The notes under the pieces were generated by a model that worked only from the letters and a program-made list of their open reading frames with translations, had not been told where the DNA came from and did no database searches. This document shows, piece by piece, positions 16,527 to 24,634 of a stretch of DNA of 45,170 bases. Origin of the DNA: Kitasatospora sp. MAA4 (GTDB lineage Bacteria; Actinomycetota; Actinomycetes; Streptomycetales; Streptomycetaceae); NCBI RefSeq assembly GCF_029893355.1, contig NZ_JARZAI010000045.1:1-45170 (forward strand). The letters run 5' to 3'. Numbering within the stretch: position 1 is the first letter of the stretch; each line of letters opens with the position of its first letter. A program made the position numbers and the translations under genes.

Positions 16527-18901
16527 GAGGCCGCCGGACTGCGCTGCTGCGCGGCCGCCAACGCCGAGCGCTGGGCGTTCTCCAGGCCGACCCGGCTCTG
16601 CAGCGAATCGCCGAATCCCTTGCAGAACTCGGTGAGTTTGGCCTCCGGGAGGTTGCTGGGCATCAGGGTGAGCGGACCGGCGATCTTGTCGATGAGGAGC
16701 TGGCGCCCCGCGGCGATGACCGGATCGACCTGCGTCGTCAGCATGCTGCGCGCGATGTCGGCAGCGGCGCCGGCCGTGTTGCCGAAGCGCCGGGCGTAGT
16801 AGTCGCGGAAGCGGGTCAGGCCGCCCGGGCCGCTGTAGTGCTCGCGTACTGCGGTGGCGATGTCCGTGCTCCGGCAGCGCTCGGCGATCAGGTAGCCGTC
16901 CGCGTCCTCCAGCAGATCGTCGTAGCTGAAGGTGGAACTCACCCCGATCTTGGCGAACTTGTCCATGCAGTACGTATATCCGGACGAGTAGCTGTCGCTG
17001 TCGCGGCGCCACTCACCGTAGAGGGTGATGAGGTCGCCGCCCCAGCCGCCGACATCGCCCGCGCCGGTGGTCCGCAGATCCGAGGACTGCGGCTTGACGT
17101 AGTGGCCGTTCGCGGTGGCCATCAGGTGCTGGGCGTCCAGGTCGAAGCCGGTGTACGGGTCCTCGAACTCCTTCCACACGCGCATACCGTGGTCGTCGGC
17201 GTACGTGATGAAGCCCTGGTCCGGATCGCCGATCAGCGCCCACCAGGTGAAGTCGGCGTAGCCGAGGTGCCGGACGTACTCCATCACCAGCCGGTTGGGG
17301 TCGCCCTTGGCGTACTGCACCGCCAGGCCGTACAGCTGCTGGATGTAGGCGATGAAGTCACCTGCGGGGTCGACCAGTTGGTTGACGCTGCTTTGGCCCT
17401 CGTCCGAGCCCGGGCGGTGGGCGTCGTTGTCCAGGTCGAAGGTGTCGGCACCGGCGGCGTACTTGAACTCCTTGATCTGGTTGAACGCCCAGTTCGGCGG
17501 CAGTGGGAACCCGAGGTTCCCGGAGAACCCCCAGGACATGCCCGAGACGAAGGAGTAGCGGGCGTAGGTCTCCTTGGTGACGGTTGCGCAGACGTTGCGC
17601 GAGCCGTACACGCCGTGGACGTACGTCCTGCCCCGGTTGGCGAGGCCGGCGTAGACCCCGTTGAAGTACGGGACGATGTTCGAGGCGATCTCCGGATCGG
17701 TGGCGTCGTAGTCCACCGCGAAGTAGATGACCGTGCCGCGGTTGAAGCCGTGGCCCGAGGCGAGTTCGTGGGCCTTGAGCGCGTGTTGGAAGCCCTGGGT
17801 GTAGGTGAAGTCCGCCAACTTGCGGGCGTTGTCCTGGTAGATGGGGAAGACCCGCAGGCCCGCCTGGAAGATGTCCTGGAGTTCGCCCGGCTTGATCGCC
17901 TTGTCGAGGGTGCTGCCCGGCGGGTCGTACAGGTAGCGGCCGACGTAGCGGTATCCGGCGTCGTGGAGGGACTTGGCACGGGACGCGGTGATGGTGAAGC
18001 GGGTGTCGCAGGCCTGGACCGCGCGGTCCGGGTCCCCGGTGGACAGCAGCAGCTGGGTCCAAGTCCCGTAGTCGCCGGTCCCGTTGACGCCCAGGACGGA
18101 GAACGCCTGGAACGCCTCGACGAACTCCCGCAGCTTACTGTCGAAGCTGCTCTTGAACGAGGTGACGAAGGAGCCGGTCGGCAGTGTCACCGGCTCGTTG
18201 AAGACGCATGCGGCGGAGATGAGTTGGACGAAGATGCCGGAGTCGCCCTGCTTGACCGTGCGGGTCTTCAGGGCGGCCTGGGTGGCGGGCCCGAAGGTGC
18301 CGGTGACCTGGTCGTCGGGTATGCCCGCCTCGTACTGGATGGCCCGCATCAGCGCCTTCTGGACGTCGCGGGAATAGTGGCCGTCGCAGGGCCCGACGAA
18401 GAAGGTGGACCGGTTGACGTAGCGGCCGTTGAGCCAGCGCTGGATCTCGCGCACCTTGTCCGACCCGCCCGCGAGCATGACGTAGGCGTCCATGGTGAGC
18501 AGTGCCTTGAAGAGCTTGGGCTGCATCATCGCGTTGGTGCCGTCGAGGCCGGCGTCGATCTTCAGCTTGGCGACCGACTGCCCGGTGAGGGCGTCGTACG
18601 TTCCCTTGCCGTCGCCGCCCCAGTAGCCCTTGCAGAAGAGTCCGTGCTGAATGATCCTGCGGATGTTCGCGTTCGGCTCGTTCGAGCCGATGTCGCCGCG
18701 CGCGGCCAACTTGGCCAGCGTGCCCGGTCCGAAGCTCGCCACCACGGGGCTGATACCCAGTTCGGCCTGGAGCCCCATGGTGAGCGAGAACATCGTCGAC
18801 CAGCCGGTACGGCCGTCCTCCGGGCACTTGGTGTATCCCGGCACGCTCGCGTAGGTGGCGTTGACCCACTTCTGCGCGGCAAGGACCTTCTCGTCCGCCA
18901 T
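16523..18901 (-). CDS. DUF1906 (Rv2525c-like glycoside hydrolase fold) protein with peptidoglycan-binding-like repeats
   Basis: The 792-residue protein begins MADEKVLAAQKWVNATYASV with no signal peptide. The first about 300 residues contain repeats of peptidoglycan-binding type (REIQRWLNGRYVNRSTFFVG, then VTGTFGPATQAALKTRTVKQ and VNGTGDYGTWTQLLLSTGD). Residues about 305-540 match the DUF1906 TIM-barrel-like domain (ACDTRFTITASRAKSLHDAG, GYRYVGRYLYDPPG, GTVIYFAVDYDATDPEIASN, YVHGVYGSRNVCATV). The last about 250 residues are unassigned. Rv2525c relatives act at the cell wall; here the export route is unclear. The ATG has a GGGGGA upstream. It is the first gene of the coupled operon running to 15505. 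Confidence 0.83.
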   Translation of the reverse strand: MADEKVLAAQKWVNATYASVPGYTKCPEDGRTGWSTMFSLTMGLQAELGISPVVASFGPGTLAKLAARGDIGSNEPNANIRRIIQHGLFCKGYWGGDGKGTYDALTGQSVAKLKIDAGLDGTNAMMQPKLFKALLTMDAYVMLAGGSDKVREIQRWLNGRYVNRSTFFVGPCDGHYSRDVQKALMRAIQYEAGIPDDQVTGTFGPATQAALKTRTVKQGDSGIFVQLISAACVFNEPVTLPTGSFVTSFKSSFDSKLREFVEAFQAFSVLGVNGTGDYGTWTQLLLSTGDPDRAVQACDTRFTITASRAKSLHDAGYRYVGRYLYDPPGSTLDKAIKPGELQDIFQAGLRVFPIYQDNARKLADFTYTQGFQHALKAHELASGHGFNRGTVIYFAVDYDATDPEIASNIVPYFNGVYAGLANRGRTYVHGVYGSRNVCATVTKETYARYSFVSGMSWGFSGNLGFPLPPNWAFNQIKEFKYAAGADTFDLDNDAHRPGSDEGQSSVNQLVDPAGDFIAYIQQLYGLAVQYAKGDPNRLVMEYVRHLGYADFTWWALIGDPDQGFITYADDHGMRVWKEFEDPYTGFDLDAQHLMATANGHYVKPQSSDLRTTGAGDVGGWGGDLITLYGEWRRDSDSYSSGYTYCMDKFAKIGVSSTFSYDDLLEDADGYLIAERCRSTDIATAVREHYSGPGGLTRFRDYYARRFGNTAGAAADIARSMLTTQVDPVIAAGRQLLIDKIAGPLTLMPSNLPEAKLTEFCKGFGDSLQSRVGLENAQRSALAAAQQRSPAAS

Positions 18902-19026
18902 ATGCGGTTTCCCCCAACCTGTTTCGGCGCCGGACCCCCCGACGGCCGCTGAGATCGCAAGCATACGATCAGTTGGGCAGATGGCCAAGTTTGCACCAAG
19001 TGCAGGCAATGGATAAGTAAAGTCGG

Positions 19027-19718
19027 CTAGGGGGTGGGACGGCAGGCGAGGTTGGTGAGGGAGGCGGCCAGGCGCTGGGAGAGGAAGGTGAGGAGGGTCT
19101 GGCCGGCGGTGGGGGAGGGGGCGGCGGCGGTGAAGGGCTGGTCGAGGGTGAGGCGGCGGGCGCCCAGGGTGGCGAGGTTGGTGCAGTAGGCGGTGGGGGA
19201 GCCGTTGGCGGCGCCGCTGAGCCGGGGCTGGTCCACGCCGGCGCGGTAGAGGTTGGTCTTGGCGGTGCTCTGGCGGGTGTTGTTGAGGACCATCGGGTCG
19301 TTGAGGGGGACGAGGGCGACCGGGGTGGTCTGGAACTTCGCCGCCTGGAGCTCGTCGAGGGCCAGTGACGTCACCCGGGCGCCCGGGTCGGCGAGGTCGG
19401 GGGCGGTCCACGGGGTGCAGCCGAGGGCGGGGTCGACGAACCGGGTCAGCAGCAGGTTGTCGCTGCCGTTGAGCAGGGAAGTTGCTTGCAGTCGAGCGGA
19501 GTTGGCGGCGGTCTTCTGGGCGGTGGCGCCGCGGGCGGTGGTCAGGTACTCGGTGGTGAGGGGTCGGCCACGGCGGGGGCAGGGGTGGTGGCGGCGAAGG
19601 AGAGGCTGAGCAGTGCCGAGGTGGCGGCGAGCACGCCGCCACCCGCCAGGCTCAGGACGGTGATCCGGCGCTGCCGCTGGCGGGAGCTGCGTCGACCGCG
19701 GGGGCGGGAGAACGGCAT
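19027..19718 (-). pseudogene. Exported protein gene with an apparent one-base frameshift
   Basis: From ATG 19718 (GGAGG five bases upstream) the frame encodes MPFSRPRGRRSSRQRQRR, then a hydrophobic signal/anchor (ITVLSLAGGGVLAATSALL), and stops at 19542 after ADPSPPST. In the frame one base away, a long coherent reading runs LTTEYLTTARGATAQ onward through FVDPALGCTPWTAPDLAD and VALVPLNDPMVLNNT to AACRPTP-like NLACRPTP at 19027. Adding one C to the CCCC at 19560-19563 (minus strand) would join the two into a 230-residue exported protein with three cysteines. I do not recognise the family. It may be a true pseudogene, a sequencing slip in a homopolymer, or phase variation. It follows a small TM gene by 11 bp. 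Confidence 0.7.
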
Positions 19719-19729
19719 GGGAACCTCCG

Positions 19730-19945
19730 TCAACGGGTGATCTGAACGGGTGCCCGGCTGGGGGGCATCGGCGGTGCGGTCAGCAGCACCGCCGCGTACG
19801 CGGCCGCTGCGGCGGCCATCACGGCGACGATGCAGAGCCAGCGGATCTGGAGAAGTGCGGGCAGGGCGAGTAGTCGGCGCACCGACCCGCCGTACGGCGC
19901 GGGCGCGCTGCGGCGCCGGCGCGCGCGGGTGCCTCGGCGGCTCAT
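19730..19945 (-). CDS. Small basic single-TM membrane protein
   Basis: The 71-residue protein opens MSRRGTRARRRRSAPAPYG, very basic, then has one or two hydrophobic stretches (LLALPALLQIRWLCIVAVMA, then AAAYAAVLLT) and a short Pro-rich end. The ATG has GGAGG five bases upstream. It sits between the ferric-reductase-like gene and the frameshifted exported-protein gene, all on one strand, so the three are probably one operon. The family is not recognised. Confidence 0.68.
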   Translation of the reverse strand: MSRRGTRARRRRSAPAPYGGSVRRLLALPALLQIRWLCIVAVMAAAAAAYAAVLLTAPPMPPSRAPVQITR

Positions 19946-20092
19946 CGGCGCCTCCGGCGGCTGCGACTCTCCAGGCGACCGGAGCGCCGGGCGGGTCCGG
20001 GGCGGACGGGGACAGGACGGACCGGGGTGGGCCCGGCCGGGACCGGACGCGCAGGGCCGGGACGACCGGCCGCGAGTTGGGTGGTCACTGGC

Positions 20093-20770
20093 TCACCTCG
20101 GCTGGCTTCCAGGGTAGTTGAGGAGCCTGGACCTGGAGGGCAGGACGCGGATCACGAAGGCGAACAGGCAGGCGCCCGCACCCGCGGCGACCCCCACGGC
20201 GACCGGGTCGAAATGCCGCGGCTCGGGATGGACGGTGAAGATGTGCAGCCAGATCAGCGCGAAGGCCAGGTAGCCGAGTTGGTGGAATCTCAGCCAGCGC
20301 CGATAGCCCAGCCGTCGTTGCAGCCAGACCGAGCACCCGACGGCGATCGCCAACTCCAGTCCCAGGACGCCGAATCCGACCGGGACGCGCTGCTCCCCTC
20401 CAGCGAACGGGACGATCAGCTCGGCGGAGCCGATGTTCCAGACCGGCTGGTAGAGGAACGTCACACCGTGGATCGCGCCGAAGATCAGCGCGGAGAGGGC
20501 GATGGTCATGTGGGCGCCGTAGACGGTGGGGCGGTTGACGATGCGCTGGAAGTACCGCATCCGCAGGACGGTGCCGAGCACCAGCGCGCAGACCAGCAGG
20601 ACGTAGGCGATCAGCGCGGTGAGCCGTGCCAGGTGGTGGATCCCGTAGTCGTACGTCAGGTGTCTGGTCCAGGCGTCCAGGGCGGAGCCCGGGATGGGCG
20701 CTGTCGGCTGGCGTGTCGGCGCCTGGGGTGTCGGCGCGGAGGTGAGTCGAGACGCCGCATCAGCAGTCAT
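20093..20770 (-). CDS. Ferric reductase-like heme-binding transmembrane protein
   Basis: The 225-residue protein (ATG 20770, MTADAASRLTSAP) has about five to six TM helices. Candidate heme-ligand histidines are HMTIALSALIFGAIHGV in one helix and RFHQLGYLAFALIWLHIF in another, the spacing expected of a ferric_reduct-type cytochrome b domain. It lacks the FAD/NAD(P)H domain of NOX/FRE enzymes, so like MsrQ-type proteins it would receive electrons from a separate partner. An in-frame start at 20827 would add 19 residues and is less likely. Downstream genes encode a small TM protein and an exported Cys protein, possible redox partners by position only. The 154-bp gap 20828-20981 to the kinase stop holds its promoter. 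Confidence 0.8.
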   Translation of the reverse strand: MTADAASRLTSAPTPQAPTRQPTAPIPGSALDAWTRHLTYDYGIHHLARLTALIAYVLLVCALVLGTVLRMRYFQRIVNRPTVYGAHMTIALSALIFGAIHGVTFLYQPVWNIGSAELIVPFAGGEQRVPVGFGVLGLELAIAVGCSVWLQRRLGYRRWLRFHQLGYLAFALIWLHIFTVHPEPRHFDPVAVGVAAGAGACLFAFVIRVLPSRSRLLNYPGSQPR

Positions 20771-20981
20771 GGTCGTGGATCCCTTGCCTCGTGTCTGCTC
20801 GCGGCGGGGCGGTCGGCTGCCGGCCACCGATCGAGCACACGCCGGCCCTCAGCGGTCCGGGGCCGGCATGGCCGATCGTATGAGCAGTTCTCGGCCGGAT
20901 ATGCGGCCGGAGGGCGTACCTAACGAAGCCCTAAGGTTCCGCTGAGGTGCCCCTTCGGGCAGTGTGCTGACACATCGTCAG

Positions 20982-22406
20982 CTAGCGGCGGGCCCGGCGG
21001 CGGCGCCGCTGCTCGGTCCAGGCCGCGTGCAGCGGGCGGCGGGGCCCGACGACCAGGCCGAGTTCCACCTCCACCCGGGCGCCGCCCAGCGCGCTGGGTG
21101 TGACCCGCAGCGAACCTCGGGTCGAGGCGGCCGTGCGCCGGGCGATGTCAAGACCGAGTCCGGTGGACCCGCCCACGCTGACGCCGCGCGCCAGCACGCT
21201 GTCCGGGTCCGCGATGCCCGCGCCGCCGTCCTCGACCACCAGCACGACGCTCTGCGCCGTCCGCTGGACGCTCACCTCGAACGGCACCCCGCGCCCGGTG
21301 TGCCGGAAGACGTTGCCGACCAGCGCGTCGACGACCACCGCGAGGTCGTCCTCCGGCAATGCGACGGGCGTCGGCTCGTCGGTCGCGGCGAAGGTGCAGC
21401 TGCGCTGCTGCTGGGTGGCGAGCACCTCCCAGAAGCCGACCCGGTGGCGCGCGACCTCGGCCACCTCGCAGCCCGCCCCGGCCCGTCGCCCGGCGGTCCG
21501 TGCGGCCGGGGCCGTACGCGCGGCCGAACCGCCGTCCCCGCCGGGCCGGTTGGCGGGCAGCGGGGCGCGGGCGGCGCGGATGACGGAGTCCAGCTCGGAC
21601 TCCATCTGGTGGATCGCGGCGGACACCCGCTCCGCCCCCGGGACCGGCCCGACCTGCTCGCTGGCCAGGTACAGCGCGGTCAGCGGCGTCCGGAGCCGGT
21701 GCGACATGTCGGCGATCAGCTCGCGCTCGGTGGCGAGCAGGGTGCTGATCCGGTCGGCCATCGCGTTGAAGGCCAGGCCCGTCGCGCGCAGCTCCCGGGG
21801 GCCGGCCGGGTCCACCCTGATGTCGAGATCGCCGGCGCCCAGTGCGTCCGAGGCCGCGGAGACGCGGCGCAGGGCCCGCCCGATCCTGGCCCCCAACCGG
21901 TCGGCCACCAGCACCGACCCGAGCACCAGGGCGGTGCCCAGCGCGGCCAGCTCCGTCCAGGCGGCGGTCAGGCCCTTGGAGAGCTCGGCGGCCGGGACGA
22001 ACTCCTCGACGACCGCGACCCGCGCGTCGGCCAGTACCACCGGTTGCAGGTAGTCCCAGCCGCCGGGCACGTCGTACCCGACCGCCTCGCCGCCGCGGAC
22101 GGCGCCGCGCAGCCGGGCGGCGGGGGCGTGGCTCAGGCCGACCACGCTCCCGTCGGGGAGGTGGACACAGGCTTTGGCCCGTTCGGCCACCGCGATGGTG
22201 GTGTGCTCGGGGTCGTCCGGCGCGTCGGGCTCGGCCGAGGGGCCCGAGACGGCCAGCACGGGTGCCAGCGCGGCGGCCCGCTGCTCGGCCCGGGCGATGG
22301 CCTGGCCGCGCAGCTGGGTCTGCGTCAGCAGGGCGAGCGGGATCAGGAAGGCGAGCACCGCCGTGGAGGTCACCGCCAGAACGACCCCGGCCAGCAGAGC
22401 TCTCAC
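20982..22406 (-). CDS. Two-component sensor histidine kinase
   Basis: The 474-residue kinase has an N-terminal TM helix (VRALLAGVVLAVTSTAVLAF), an extracytoplasmic sensor of about 130 residues and a second TM helix (ELAALGTALVLGSVLVADRL). A HAMP linker follows, then the phosphoacceptor IADMSHRLRTPLTALYLASE (His near residue 230) and an HATPase domain (VVVDALVGNVFRHTGRG, VVEDGGAGIADP, STGLGLDIARRTA). The GTG start overlaps the stop of the response regulator gene (GTGA), so they are translationally coupled. The second G box is intact, so the kinase should be active. The signal is unknown. Confidence 0.92.
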   Translation of the reverse strand: MRALLAGVVLAVTSTAVLAFLIPLALLTQTQLRGQAIARAEQRAAALAPVLAVSGPSAEPDAPDDPEHTTIAVAERAKACVHLPDGSVVGLSHAPAARLRGAVRGGEAVGYDVPGGWDYLQPVVLADARVAVVEEFVPAAELSKGLTAAWTELAALGTALVLGSVLVADRLGARIGRALRRVSAASDALGAGDLDIRVDPAGPRELRATGLAFNAMADRISTLLATERELIADMSHRLRTPLTALYLASEQVGPVPGAERVSAAIHQMESELDSVIRAARAPLPANRPGGDGGSAARTAPAARTAGRRAGAGCEVAEVARHRVGFWEVLATQQQRSCTFAATDEPTPVALPEDDLAVVVDALVGNVFRHTGRGVPFEVSVQRTAQSVVLVVEDGGAGIADPDSVLARGVSVGGSTGLGLDIARRTAASTRGSLRVTPSALGGARVEVELGLVVGPRRPLHAAWTEQRRRRRARR

Positions 22407-23143
22407 GGAGGGCACACGAGCTTGACGCCGACACCCCGCACGGTGTGCAGGAACCGCGGCTGCGCCGCGCACTCGCCCAACTTGCGCCGCAGGCAGGACA
22501 GGTGGACGTCGACCGTCTGTTCGTCCAGGTACGACCGGCGCCACACCTCGCTGAGGATCCGCTGCCGGGAGACCACCCGCCCGGCGTGCTCGGCGAGGAA
22601 GGCCAGCAGGTCGAACTCCCGCCGGGTGAGCTGCACATCCTGCCCGGCCAGCTGCACCACCCGGGCCAGCGGGTCGATCCGCAACTCCCCGATCACCATC
22701 GGCGCGCGCTCCGGCTTGTACGGGTCGCCGCCACCGCCCGGCAGGCTCCCGGCGCCGGACTGCGGCGCCCCGGCCGCCGCCGGCAGGCACCGGCGCAGCA
22801 CTGCCTCCAGCCGCGCCGCCAGCTGTCCGCCGGAGAACGGCTTGACCAGGTAGTCGTCGGCGCCCGCGTTGAGCAGCCTGATGATCTCCAGGTCGTCGTC
22901 CCGGGCGGTCGCGACCAGCACCGGAACTCTGGACAGGCCGCGAATCATCCGCAGCGCGTCGGCGCCGTCGATGTCGGGCAGGCCAAGGTCCAGCACCACC
23001 GCGTCCGGTGGGGACTGGGTGATCTCGCGCAGCGCGCCGAAACCGTCCGGCGAGCTGCGCACGAGGTGGCCGCACGTGGTCAGGGTCTGGATCAGCGACG
23101 TGCGGATGATCGGATCGTCTTCGACGACGAGGACGGACGCCAT
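22403..23143 (-). CDS. OmpR family response regulator
   Basis: The 246-residue protein has a receiver domain (VLVVEDDPIIRTS, phosphoacceptor Asp in VVLDLGLPDIDG, DDYLVKPFSGGQ) and a C-terminal winged helix (LTRREFDLLAFLAEHAGRVV, then VDVHLSCLRRKLGE and VRGVGVKLV). A Gly/Pro-rich linker of about 25 residues joins them. I start at ATG 23143 (MASVLVVEDD); it lacks a clear ribosome binding site and may be leaderless. It is the first gene of the pair with the kinase and is divergent from a small Pro-rich membrane protein gene 35 bp away. Confidence 0.92.
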   Translation of the reverse strand: MASVLVVEDDPIIRTSLIQTLTTCGHLVRSSPDGFGALREITQSPPDAVVLDLGLPDIDGADALRMIRGLSRVPVLVATARDDDLEIIRLLNAGADDYLVKPFSGGQLAARLEAVLRRCLPAAAGAPQSGAGSLPGGGGDPYKPERAPMVIGELRIDPLARVVQLAGQDVQLTRREFDLLAFLAEHAGRVVSRQRILSEVWRRSYLDEQTVDVHLSCLRRKLGECAAQPRFLHTVRGVGVKLVCPP

Positions 23144-23178
23144 GAGGCACACCGTAGCCGATGCGTCAGGATGGCCTC

Positions 23179-23418
23179 ATGAAACCGGTCTGGCGCTACC
23201 CGCTGATCTGGTTGGCTTGCACAACCGCCAGTGTCGGCACCGTACTTCTGACCCTGCACGGCGTGCTGCGGGCGCCCGCGACGCAGTTCCCGGTGGCGCC
23301 GCCGCCGGCTCCGGGGGCGTCCGCGCCGCCCCAGCCGGGGGAGATCGGCTCGCCCGTCTCCGGCACCGCCACCCCGGCCGACCCGGCGACGCCCGCCTAC
23401 ACACCGGGTGGTTCGTGA
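23179..23418 (+). CDS. Small membrane-anchored, proline-rich protein
   Basis: The 79-residue product (MKPVWRYPLIWLACTTASV) has one N-terminal TM segment or uncleaved signal, then a tail rich in Pro, Ala, Gly and Ser (VAPPPAPGASAPPQPGE). ATG 23179 has AGGA eight bases upstream; ATG 23161 would add six residues. It is divergent from the two-component operon across 35 bp, so it may be a target or an accessory sensor of that system. No known family was recognised. It ends 6 bp before the convergent phosphatase gene. Confidence 0.65.
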   Translation: MKPVWRYPLIWLACTTASVGTVLLTLHGVLRAPATQFPVAPPPAPGASAPPQPGEIGSPVSGTATPADPATPAYTPGGS

Positions 23419-23424
23419 GCGCCT

Positions 23425-24513
23425 CTACGCGTCCGGCAGGCGTTCGACGGCGACCATCGCGGCGTCGTCGCCGAGGTGGCCGCCGGCGTGGTCCAGCAGG
23501 TCCGCGCGCAGGTGCTCCAGAAGCTCCGCGGGGTGCTCGCCGCCCCAGGCGGCGATCCGCTCGACCAGCGGGTAGAAGGTGCGGTGGCCGTCGCGGGCCT
23601 CGATCACGCCGTCGGTGTAGATCAGCAGCCGGTCGCCGGGCTCGAAGCAGAACGCGTCGGGCCGGTACGTGACGTCCGCCAGGGCGCCCAGGCCCAGCGG
23701 CGGCGAGGGCCGGCTCGGGTCCAGCGCCTGCACCCGGCCCGCGCGCAGCAGCAGCGGCGAGGGGTGGCCGCAGTTGACCACCCGGATCTCGCCGCCGTGG
23801 TCCGGGATGTCCAGCAGCACCGCGGTGATGAACGACTCGGTCTCCGCGCTGTCCCAGCTGACGCTGGCGTCCAGGTGGGCGGCCAGCTCCGGCAGGCCGG
23901 TCTGCAGGTGCGCGGCGGCCCGGAACGCGCCGAGCAGCAGCGCCGCGTCGCTGAGCGAGGGCAGACCCTTGCCGCGCACGTCGCCGACCAGCAGCCGGGT
24001 GCCGGTGGCGGTGCGGGTGGCCGCGTACAGGTCGCCGCCGATCAGCGCCTCGGCCTCGGCGGCCAGGTAGACGGAGGCGATCCGCAGCCCGGCGATCCGC
24101 GCGGGCAGCGGCCGCAGCAGGACGCGCTGCGCCGCCTCCGAGACCGAGCGCACCTGGACCAGCTCGCGGGCGTGCCGTCCGCGCACCGCGCAGAAGACCA
24201 CCACCAGAGCCGAGACGACGATCAGCGCGGCGATCTGGGTCAGATGGTTGGCGGTGGTCAGCCCGTCGCGCAGCACCCCGATCACCGTCAGCGCCGCCAC
24301 CGCGAGCACGCTGATCAGCGCGGTGAGCCGGGTGCCGGCGAAGGCGGCGGTGATCGCGGGGGCCACCACCAGCAGCGGGCCGAGGTGGATGGACGGCGGG
24401 GACAGGATGTCGGCGATCGTGATCAGCACGATCAGCACAAGCGGCAGCAGCACCAGGGCCCCGGCCGGTCGGCGGGGCTGGTGGCTTCTGTCGGATCGTT
24501 GCCGCGCGGGCAC
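23425..24513 (-). CDS. Membrane-anchored PP2C/SpoIIE phosphatase
   Basis: The 362-residue protein has a basic start, about three to four TM helices in the first 110 residues (LVLLPLVLIVLITIADIL, LLVVAPAITAAFAGTRL, then IAALIVVSALVVVFCAVRG), and a cytoplasmic SpoIIE phosphatase domain (EALIGGDLYAATRT, VGDVRGKGLPSLSDAALLLG, NCGHPSPLLL, LLIYTDGVIEARD, GDDAAMVAV). The conserved Asp residues for Mn2+/Mg2+ are present. This short form is common in Streptomyces and probably dephosphorylates an anti-anti-sigma factor. GTG 24513 follows AGGAGAG closely. It is divergent from the beta-propeller gene across 121 bp. Confidence 0.9.
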   Translation of the reverse strand: MPARQRSDRSHQPRRPAGALVLLPLVLIVLITIADILSPPSIHLGPLLVVAPAITAAFAGTRLTALISVLAVAALTVIGVLRDGLTTANHLTQIAALIVVSALVVVFCAVRGRHARELVQVRSVSEAAQRVLLRPLPARIAGLRIASVYLAAEAEALIGGDLYAATRTATGTRLLVGDVRGKGLPSLSDAALLLGAFRAAAHLQTGLPELAAHLDASVSWDSAETESFITAVLLDIPDHGGEIRVVNCGHPSPLLLRAGRVQALDPSRPSPPLGLGALADVTYRPDAFCFEPGDRLLIYTDGVIEARDGHRTFYPLVERIAAWGGEHPAELLEHLRADLLDHAGGHLGDDAAMVAVERLPDA

Positions 24514-24634
24514 CTCTCCTGACTACACCCCGGCTGTCGCGGGCGCACCGCGACGCGCAGCACGGAAGGCGCGCGCGGGCGTCGGCTAGGGTCGTGGAGA
24601 CGCCGGGGAGACGTCGGTGGTTCGGGGAGGAACG

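Noticed and set aside
18902..19642. N-terminal extension of the DUF1906 frame up to 19642
   Set aside because: The extension is low-complexity Pro/Arg and lies antisense in frame to the exported-protein locus; ATG 18901 with GGGGGA fits the family start.
22407..23150. In-frame extension of the sensor kinase through the response regulator gene
   Set aside because: It is an off-frame shadow of the response regulator; the GTGA overlap gives a natural kinase start at 22406.
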